Positions 56,772 to 64,000 of a stretch of 64,000 bases of DNA are shown one piece after another. The notes below the pieces were generated by a model. It worked only from the letters and a program-made list of their open reading frames with translations, did no database searches and was not told where the DNA came from. Numbering within the stretch: the stretch's first letter is position 1; each line of letters begins with the position of its first letter. Origin of the DNA: Lobosporangium transversale (lineage: Eukaryota > Mortierellomycota > Mortierellomycetes > Mortierellales > Mortierellaceae); assembly GCF_002105155.1 (NCBI RefSeq), contig NW_019028980.1:1674001-1738000 (forward strand), given 5' to 3'. A program made the translations under genes and the position numbers.

Positions 56772-59700
56772 ATGTCGCTTCAACGTTTTAGATCCAATTC
56801 TTCGTCCTTAGTATTAGATGCTCCGTCATCGCCCACCTCCTTCTCGTCCAACGTCCCCCAACTAGACGACATATCTATCCTAACTCGATGCGAGCCCATT
56901 AATGTACCACTGCCCTCTTCACCAAACTGGTCACACGAGAGACTGTTCCAAGACCCTAGTCCTTTATCTAATAGCTCACGGCTATCCTTGTCCCCAATGG
57001 TTGGTGCAGCCGGAGTCATGAAAAAGCTACTAAAGATGCGGCGAGGCTATACCAATAGTACTGGCGGGATAGGTGTGGGGCTAGCAGGTGCTCCATTGAG
57101 CCCAACGGCAATGCCATCTTTTGTTATTGTTGGTGGCCAGGGCGCGATGGCTGCAGGCTCTACGGTTTATGATGTTGATCTATTTCAGTCCCTCCCTCCT
57201 TCACCCCGCCATCCTCCTTTCATGGCGGCCTTGAGCGCAACTCATAGCTCCATAAGTCCCTCTAGCCCTAAGAGCCCCACATTCCCTCACTTTATGCTCA
57301 CACGTTTCACTGGGCGCGACCATCGCCCACCACCTATGCAAATATCGAGTCCTCTTATGACGCCCATACGAAGTCGGTCCCCTCTAGGTTTAAGTGGCAG
57401 TGACTCCATTCATGAGCCCCCAGCTATATTACCCACGAGAAATAACAGAAAGAAGTTGAACAGGCGATCACTTTCTGCAGATAGTCTGTGGGCAGCAAAA
57501 GGTCAAAGACCTCCTATGGAGCGCAGCATTGGTTCGGATGGTTCTATCGAGAGGGCTTCTCGCCAATGGAAAGGCCGCATATTGGAAGCAATAGCCGATG
57601 ATGACGATGGTGATGGTGATAGCAAGCAGAGTGTCGAAAGTGGCTTATTGTCAGCACAGACTCGCCATAAAAAGCAGCTGCAGGATCAAAATGATCCTGA
57701 GCTTGATTTCTATAAAAATCCTGTAGACTTTTTAAAAATGCACCATAATCTCAATACAATCCCAGAAATCTGGCCCAGCAGAAGTAAGCGGGAATCGAGT
57801 GTTCCATTCAGGCGCCAAAGTGAATCTTCTTTATTAAGTAGGGTCCTTGAAATGAAAAACAACCATTCTGAAACTCTCAGTACCAAGGATCTTGTACCAG
57901 ACTCTACTCAAGGGGACGACGACGAAGTAAACCCTTTTGGTCCAGGTAGCTGTTGGAAAGATTTAGATCCCTCTTCATGTCCTACAGAGTTGGATGTAGA
58001 TGCTGAGTATCGCTCTCTTCTTTCCTCAGTCGACATCATGCTGGTCCCAACAATCTCATCACCGACCAAGTTTTACGATTGTCCCAAGAGTCGACAACTG
58101 GTCAGGACCTACCTGACGGCTGGAGAACGTGAATTCGATGAGGTGGTCGAATATGGGTTCCCATCCAATGCCGTTATTGAGGATAGAGATGGGAGGGTCA
58201 AGGATTGCAGATTCCTTACCCTGAGGCTTACTTTGACTCCTTGGCATGCACGAGCAGATGAATCCAAGCTCTACGGCCCAGGAGATGCTGAGAAACACAT
58301 GGCACTCAAGGAGTTGGTTAACAGATTTTTTTTAAGGACATCATCATTATTGTCTTCTTCCCCGCCTCGTGCAACATCTGACCAAAAACACCCTACTGGA
58401 AAGGGACGCAAGTCCCCTGCACTAACGTTATCAGACAACTCCAACTCACATTCACAACCAACTATGCATTCAGCTGCACCTAACCATGCTCGTTCGACAC
58501 AGGAAGTGCATCCATTCGACAACATACACACAGCGTCTCCGTCTTTGTCTCTATCCTTGTCTTCGCCCTTATCTTTATCTTTTCCCTCGTCCATGTCAAC
58601 GGTGAACCATACAGAAGAGCCTGAATCAAACCCTTTGTCTCCAACAACCCCAACTGCATACAGTGGAAAGCAAACTATGAGCAGTTCACCACCCAAGAAT
58701 ACTGTTAGGAACAGGACCACATCTATGCCTCGAAAAGACAAAGGATTCCGTATTCTAGACCCTTCTGCCTCACCAACAATCCGAAGCGTGCGGTCAACAG
58801 GGCTTTTGAGTAACAGAGATCCAGCAGAGCTCTACTGCACCTCACCCCCTTCAACCCCTTCTCCGACTTCACCAAAGTATGGCGGATACATTCATTTACT
58901 CCAACAACCGCTTACACCTCCACGGAAGGGCTCTCTCTCTGCCTTTTCTCTCCCTTTAAATATAAATGCATCCAATCATTTGAATGCAGTGCCAGCAACA
59001 GCTACAGCGACCCTTGCGCATGAAGACTACCAGACTGCACTTGCCCCCGTTATCCCGCCGCGCCGCAAAGCCTCCTCACCCACCATTCTATCAAATGAGG
59101 CTGAAATACATCAACATCGTCCTTTAAAGGTCGATGCAGTCCCTGTTCGTGTAGGATCTGCACGGTCTAGAACGGCCCCTGCGCTCTTTACCACTGCAGC
59201 AGTAAAAGCGAATGCAACACAATCCCAATCACCATCGCACGCACATTTTCGATCTCTACAGGCGGTTACTACTACCAATACTACTGGAACTACTGCATCA
59301 GTAACGACAGGAACAACGACTCTTCCAATCCCTATTCCTGGGGCGAGAAATAGTGTTAGGGCTAGTACCAGCACTATTGGCAGATATCCTCATCAGCAAT
59401 TATTTATAAATGGAATGGTAGATGTGGATAGGCATAATTCATCTGTGACTACGACTTCAACTACGGGTTCAAGGATCCCAAGAGCATCCTCAAAAAAGAG
59501 GTTGAATCGCTCAGCGAGCAGTGCAAACAATATCAAGAGCACAATGGAGGTTGCTACTCGACGACCTATTATAATGTCAACTTCAACTTTAACTTCATCC
59601 GCAGCATCATCTCCAACGTCTATATCCACATCTACATCCCCACAGGGGTATGAGAATCCTCTAGTGACATCTAAAAAGATAAGAACAAGGACAAACTCAA

Positions 59701-59933
59701 ATTCGAACACAAACATACAAACAAGAACAAGAACAAGAATCAGAACATCATCACAAGAGTGCAGTGCTGCTTCATCCATCCATCCTCTTCACACGAATAA
59801 TGATCATAATATTAATAATAATAAGAAAAATAATAATAGCAACAGCAACAGCCATGTCAATGCTGCTCCAGATGCACATCATCATCTATGTATTCAACGA
59901 ACTCAGTATATCCCAACTGTCAGTACTCATTGA
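56772..59933 (+). CDS. Large Ser/Thr/Pro-rich conserved fungal protein of unknown function
   Basis: Uninterrupted frame of 1053 aa from the ATG at 56772 (MSLQRFRSNSSSLVLDAP). The 18-codon upstream extension is pyrimidine-tract sequence ending in CACAG and looks like intron. Most of the protein is disordered: many SP/TP sites, RRxS-like motifs (NRRSLSADS, KKLNRSAS), and Asn/Ser runs at the C-terminus. One ordered region at about 405-520 (LDVDAEYRSLLSSVDIMLVP, FYDCPKSRQLVRTYLTAGEREFDEVVEYGFPSNAVIED, LRLTLTPWHAR, HMALKELVNRFF) looks like a conserved domain that I cannot name. A phosphorylated signalling or cytoskeletal scaffold is plausible but unproven. Confidence 0.7.
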   Translation: MSLQRFRSNSSSLVLDAPSSPTSFSSNVPQLDDISILTRCEPINVPLPSSPNWSHERLFQDPSPLSNSSRLSLSPMVGAAGVMKKLLKMRRGYTNSTGGIGVGLAGAPLSPTAMPSFVIVGGQGAMAAGSTVYDVDLFQSLPPSPRHPPFMAALSATHSSISPSSPKSPTFPHFMLTRFTGRDHRPPPMQISSPLMTPIRSRSPLGLSGSDSIHEPPAILPTRNNRKKLNRRSLSADSLWAAKGQRPPMERSIGSDGSIERASRQWKGRILEAIADDDDGDGDSKQSVESGLLSAQTRHKKQLQDQNDPELDFYKNPVDFLKMHHNLNTIPEIWPSRSKRESSVPFRRQSESSLLSRVLEMKNNHSETLSTKDLVPDSTQGDDDEVNPFGPGSCWKDLDPSSCPTELDVDAEYRSLLSSVDIMLVPTISSPTKFYDCPKSRQLVRTYLTAGEREFDEVVEYGFPSNAVIEDRDGRVKDCRFLTLRLTLTPWHARADESKLYGPGDAEKHMALKELVNRFFLRTSSLLSSSPPRATSDQKHPTGKGRKSPALTLSDNSNSHSQPTMHSAAPNHARSTQEVHPFDNIHTASPSLSLSLSSPLSLSFPSSMSTVNHTEEPESNPLSPTTPTAYSGKQTMSSSPPKNTVRNRTTSMPRKDKGFRILDPSASPTIRSVRSTGLLSNRDPAELYCTSPPSTPSPTSPKYGGYIHLLQQPLTPPRKGSLSAFSLPLNINASNHLNAVPATATATLAHEDYQTALAPVIPPRRKASSPTILSNEAEIHQHRPLKVDAVPVRVGSARSRTAPALFTTAAVKANATQSQSPSHAHFRSLQAVTTTNTTGTTASVTTGTTTLPIPIPGARNSVRASTSTIGRYPHQQLFINGMVDVDRHNSSVTTTSTTGSRIPRASSKKRLNRSASSANNIKSTMEVATRRPIIMSTSTLTSSAASSPTSISTSTSPQGYENPLVTSKKIRTRTNSNSNTNIQTRTRTRIRTSSQECSAASSIHPLHTNNDHNINNNKKNNNSNSNSHVNAAPDAHHHLCIQRTQYIPTVSTH

Positions 59934-60139
59934 CGCTAGACACTAGATACTAATGCTTTTTTAAAAAAAACCCCCCTGTAATGAATTCTCTTCAAATATT
60001 ATAAAAATAAATGTCCATTTATTCAACATAGAGTGATTGCCACTCGTGCTCGTTATAATCATAGAAGAGTAAATGGAGTATAAAATGCATGATGGATGGA
60101 ATCGTATGTTGGTCATACAAAACTGATGCAAAAGAAAGC

Positions 60140-60210
60140 TCTTTGGCCGGGAATTGAACCCGGGTCTTCCGCGTGACAGGCGGAGATACTGACCACTATA
60201 CTACCAAAGA
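60140..60210 (-). tRNA. tRNA-Asp (GTC)
   Basis: Minus strand: the acceptor stem TCTTTGG pairs with CCAAAGA, D-loop AGTGGTCAGTAT, anticodon stem TCCGC/GCGGA with loop CTGTCAC (anticodon GTC), and T-arm CCGGG-TTCAATT-CCCGG. No intron. All parts are standard for eukaryotic tRNA-Asp. Confidence 0.93.
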
Positions 60211-60320
60211 ATTTCTTGTTGGGAAGTCTTCAAATAAATACTACTTTAACTAGACGAATTAGTATTCTATAAGTGCATAAGGTAAATTTGTCACGTGGAT
60301 TCCTGAATATATGGAATGAT

Positions 60321-60331
60321 CATGCAAATGA
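60321..60331. repeat. 11-bp direct repeat, left flank
   Basis: CATGCAAATGA, repeated exactly at 61066-61076. Probable target duplication of the element between. Confidence 0.65.
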
Positions 60332-61065
60332 ATTAATCTATTTGACAACCCGGGTTGTCACTCTTATTTGACAACCCCCCCCTTAATTATTTTTCTCAAT
60401 TTTTTTTCTTTGCGTGACAACCCGGGGTTGTCAAATAGTAAAATATCTAATTTGACAACCCCAAGCTCACTATTATTTGATAACCCTTTTTTATTGGCAA
60501 GATTATTATGTGAAAATCGTTTCTATTGCTATCCCTCAGCAACATGAAATCCCTCCAGCAATCTAAAAGCTTCCATCAAATAACAAACTTTTTTTTTTTG
60601 GTTACGAGGTGTTGTTTTTTTATTACAACTGATTTCTAAAACAAGGGTTTGCTTTTATAGAAAATGTGCCTATACGGGTAACATGCACTAAGGGGTTTTT
60701 TTTGGATAAATAAGCATGCATAAATTCGGAGTGGTTATGCGACGCTTGATGGCGCATGCGTAAGACGCGGAAAGGAAAAAAAAGAGAGACAGAAGAAGCT
60801 ATAACCACAGTCATGATAATGGAGTGTTGCCACCATTTTAGAAATCCAGCTGAGAAAGGTCCTCCATAAGTACAAGAGGGTGAAGACTTGTCATGTGACA
60901 GGTTGAAAAAGACAATTTTTCTTCTTTTTTTGACAACCCGGGTTGTCAAATAACAAAAAAGTGAAAATTGAAGACCTGGGTTGCCAAATAAGCCGGTGTG
61001 ACTGCTAAATTAGGGAGGGGTTGTCAAATAAGAGTGACAACCCGGGTTGTCAAATAGATTCACCC
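60332..61065. mobile_element. 734-bp non-autonomous TIR element with CCCGGG palindromes
   Basis: 44-bp perfect inverted repeats at 60335-60378 and 61017-61060, each containing the palindrome GACAACCCGGGTTGTC. More copies of the palindrome or its half-site lie inside, near 60413, 60460, 60475 and 60930. An 11-bp direct repeat flanks it. It has no coding capacity that I trust. The termini are unrelated to those of the 5.6-kb element, so it is a different family. Confidence 0.7.
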
Positions 61066-61260
61066 CATGCAAATGACCCTGTGGGGCCTAATTAATAGGG
61101 CAGCCCATTTATAAATTCTATTTCTAATAAATCTCATGACCTTGTGGGCCCCAGTTAATAAAAAAAAACCCTTGTGGGGCCTAATTATCAAATGCTAGGT
61201 AAGTGCGAGAGAACTTTAAGAATTTAGATCCTACATGACCTCGTGGGTCCTTGAGAATTT
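61066..61260. repeat. Four imperfect GTGGGGCC-type repeats
   Basis: Variants of ATGACCNTGTGGGNCCNAAT occur at about 61073, 61137, 61165 and 61235, partly with CATGAC in front. Confidence 0.5.
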
Positions 61261-61492
61261 CTTCTTGTTATGCTTGTGAAGTAATTGGCCACAATATATA
61301 TTTACATGTATCAGTCAACATGTTATATCTATCAATTTAATCGTCATTGATAAATGGGTAAGCACAGTTATCTTTACACTTTAATGTTTAGAATCATTGA
61401 TTATTTAACAATAGGACCTTTCGAGCAGATCGAGGGTATGAGTATTTATAAGGATATATATAAAAGTGCCTGACTCAGGCGTTTCTGGTTTT

Positions 61493-62956
61493 TTAAGCCC
61501 CCTTGGGAAGTGGACAACGGAAAAAACTTTGTGCAGTGAAAACTGTGCCAACCAACATGGTCTCATGTTTGCGGTCAATAGCTGCCACCGTGCTTGTCGA
61601 GATGAAATGTCCATCATCAGCTAGTACAGTTTCAATGAGATATTTAGGTGCGGTAGATGAAGTCTCTGGGTTCTTGTACATTCTTACGACTTTGGATGGC
61701 CCGATGATAGGTTTTCCGGGCTCAGGAGAGACCAAAACTATCTTGTAGGGCTGGACATGGCCCGCAACAAAGATATCACCAGACACAGGGTCATATGAAG
61801 GATTATCAACGTAGAAGTCAAACTTGACAAACTCTTCTTGGCTAAGTGTGTGGTCTGCTTGAGGCTTGAGCACATGCATGCCAGCACCATGGCAGGCTGA
61901 GAGGAAGATAAGCGAATTGTCTTTGTTGCTAGTCATACCATTGGCACTTGCGACGCCTGTAAAGGCAACGAATGTCTTCTCAGGTGAATAGTAGATCACA
62001 TTACTCCATTGGCGTCGAAGCAGCTCTTTTTTTTTTTGAGGAAAAAGAGAAGTATATATAACAGCAAAATTAGGAGAAACATTTTAACATTGCCAATGTT
62101 ACTTAAAAAAAGAGGATAATTAGTCTACCTTCAACACGTCTTATGGGGCCAGTTAGATACTTATGGTCATTGGAAACATAAAATTCGCGAGGCCCCAATG
62201 CAACAATGTCATTTGGAGTGCGAATGAGCTCATGCTGGATAGTCTCCTTGTACTGGACGGCCTTGTCACCAATAGAGTACTCGAGTACCTCAACGACGCT
62301 TCCGGTACGGCGATGGTTGATGGCAAAAATGGTGAGGTCTGTCGCAGATCGCTCATGGATCCCTAATCCATGGAACACACGATCAGCTCCCTCAGGAAAG
62401 CCAACCAAGTCCATTACTTGATGCTTTCCAGACTACACATTGAATCAGGAGAGGAGAATAGAAGAATAAAAAAAAATAGAAAAGAAAAAATAAGAGCATG
62501 TAAGCATAAAGATAAAGGATAAACTAAAATCTGCCATATGCAACAATAAATAGGGCTTACAGGGATGTCATAGATCACAAACACATCTTGGAAAGCATTC
62601 TCTGTCGAAGAATTAAATTTGTCAATAGGTGGATACCAGCCCTTTCGAGCCTCTGCGTTTCCACAGGTTGTAAACGCAAGACTAGAGGCATGATGGATAT
62701 GAATGTCCTCACAGGCTTCAAGACCTTCAAGAGGCTTGCAACCCTCTGTGTTGAATGGTTGTATGTCACCCAGGAGAACACCACTATCAACCACTAGGTC
62801 TTTGATTAAGTTGTAACTCAAGGCAGCAATGAGAACTATGACCAATAGGAGATCTCGGAAGAGAGTTTTGACACTGAATCCACCTGTGGCCTTTGGAGAG
62901 GTAGGCTTAGTGTGTGTTTGCGGAGTAGCCGAAGTCTTGGCGTTATTCTTGGCCAT
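61493..62956 (-). CDS. Paraoxonase/arylesterase family protein, membrane-anchored
   Basis: Three inferred exons, 62561-62956, 62129-62432 and 61493-62025, 410 aa. I start at 62956 (MAKNNAKTS); an in-frame ATG 12 codons upstream exists. A hydrophobic segment at about 36-52 (LLLVIVLIAALSYNLI) after a basic N-terminus predicts a signal anchor. The rest follows the PON six-bladed propeller: CEDIHIHHASSLAFTTCG, GLGIH, TPNDIVALGPREFYVSNDH (the metal-binding NDI and SNDH motifs), WSNVIYYSP, VASANGM, NPSYDPVSGDIFVAGH, PSKVVRM and STVAAIDRKHETMLVGTVFT. PON enzymes are calcium-dependent lactonases/arylesterases. The substrate here is unknown; lactone hydrolysis is a fair guess. Confidence 0.85.
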
Positions 62957-64000
62957 TGTGTGGAGCAAAGTTGTTGTTTTTATTTCTTTCAAATGAAGAT
63001 GAGATCTGAATTGAGAAATGGAGGAATGAATGGGGTGCTATTTAAGCTGTAAAAATAAGCTACGCAGTTACGCGCCTCAGTATCGAAAAAAGTACTTAAT
63101 AAATTTTGCATTAATAATACCTATGAAACAACAGCCTTTCCTATTGTCTTAGAGTTGCCACCGAAGACGTGTTTTAAATCTTAGGCGTCCTTGCTTTCAC
63201 AAAGAACGAAATTATTAATCACAATAAGTTCTATGACCCTGGAAGGTCCTTATTATCAAAAAAAAAAAAAAAAAAAAAAAAAAGACAGGATTTGTAATCC
63301 TTATAATTCGTAAAGATCTCTTCTTTTCTCTGTACACCAGTGTTTTGTTAACAGCCCGCTGAAGTGCCCCTTGTTGAGATTTTTTATATTTTAAAGAAGA
63401 TTTCAATTCAAACTTCCCTCCACTTTCTATTCAATAATCATTCAATTAGCAATATGGTTATCTGAGTGCAAGTTAATTGGAGGAAAACTTGAGTTGAAAT
63501 CTTTAAGCCAATAGTTATCTCTAAAATATAAGGAAACTCAACAAGGACACTTCATCAGGCTGTTAACAAAACATTGGTGTAATTGGGCGAGTTCGAGCGG
63601 ACCTATAAACAGTGATCTGCATTGGAAGAAGCGAAGCGGCTGTGATTTTGCAGACCAAGCACGCCTGCTTCAGTAGGGTTGTTTTATTTATCAGTCAGCT
63701 TGAGCGAGTGCTCTGCCATGCACAGCTACCTTAGACATCTCGAGTATCAATATAGGATGGAAAATACACACAAATGAGTTCTGGATATGTACATCTTAAA
63801 AAGAGATGCCTGCCAAAGTCATCCTTGATTGCTTCCTTCACGAAAAAAAAGTAGTGAAATGGCGTGCTTGCTGCAAATAGGGGAACAAGGTTTTCGTGCT
63901 ACAGAAAACCAAACCAATTGAATGTCACAACAGCATTTTTTTCTTTTTTCATTGTCATCCGTTGACAAATGCTGTACTGTACATAAACAGGCTTATAGTA
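62957..64000. other. Gene-free right edge
   Basis: Upstream region of the paraoxonase-like gene and unassigned sequence with a poly(A) tract at 63260-63283. No supported gene. Confidence 0.5.

Noticed and set aside
60623-60949. 108-codon frame inside the 734-bp element
   Set aside because: No recognisable protein character; frames of this length are expected by chance.
60340-61060. CRISPR-like array of repeated CCCGGG units
   Set aside because: Repeats are palindromic, irregularly spaced and in mixed orientation within a TIR element, and the genome is eukaryotic.

Overview
The window looks like nuclear DNA of an early-diverging fungus, most likely Mortierellomycotina (inference). Genes are compact with short GT-AG introns. 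There is a nucleus-encoded mitochondrial IleRS, complex I NDUFA2, EMC10, a Reg1-type PP1 regulator, a single-exon F-box/LRR gene and an expanded Sel1-repeat family. Long poly(A)/poly(T) tracts lie in introns and between genes.

Layout. 0.7-2.3 kb: F-box/LRR gene (-). 3.8-9.2 kb: duplicated block A, with a secreted DUF3712/LEA14-like gene (-) and a decayed Sel1 gene. 9.80-15.38 kb: a 5,583-bp DNA transposon-like element with 527-bp terminal inverted repeats (TIRs), a 9-bp target duplication and two convergent intronless genes, a DUF6589-like protein and a RecQ-family helicase. 15.5-20.1 kb: EMC10 (+), an Ybl028c/DUF2423 nucleolar protein (-) and a secreted I9-type inhibitor (+). 21.4-27.1 kb: two more copies of the secreted gene (B and C, -) with Sel1 relics. 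27.8-31.7 kb: a Sel1 pseudogene and the one intact full-length Sel1 gene (523 aa, -). 33.0-40.0 kb: Reg1-like gene and mitochondrial IleRS (both -). 41.6-53.1 kb: four plus-strand Sel1 units in tandem at different stages of decay, the first carrying a 79-bp MITE whose ends match the 5.6-kb element. 53.7-54.8 kb: NDUFA2 (-). 56.8-59.9 kb: a large serine-rich protein (+). 60.1-61.1 kb: tRNA-Asp and a 734-bp palindrome-rich element. 61.5-63.0 kb: paraoxonase-family protein (-).

The most interesting system is the 9.80-15.38 kb element. Its TIRs contain the 5' regions of both of its genes, its ends form hairpins, and a mini-element with the same termini and also a 9-bp target duplication lies 26 kb away. 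This supports a mobile family pairing a DUF6589-like candidate transposase with a RecQ helicase. The second theme is recent segmental exchange: copy A combines the gene body of copy C with the upstream flank of copy B, and the switch falls at a promoter-proximal poly(A) tract.

Exon boundaries were inferred by eye from splice consensus, reading frame and family similarity. Family names rest on recognition of motifs, not on searches.
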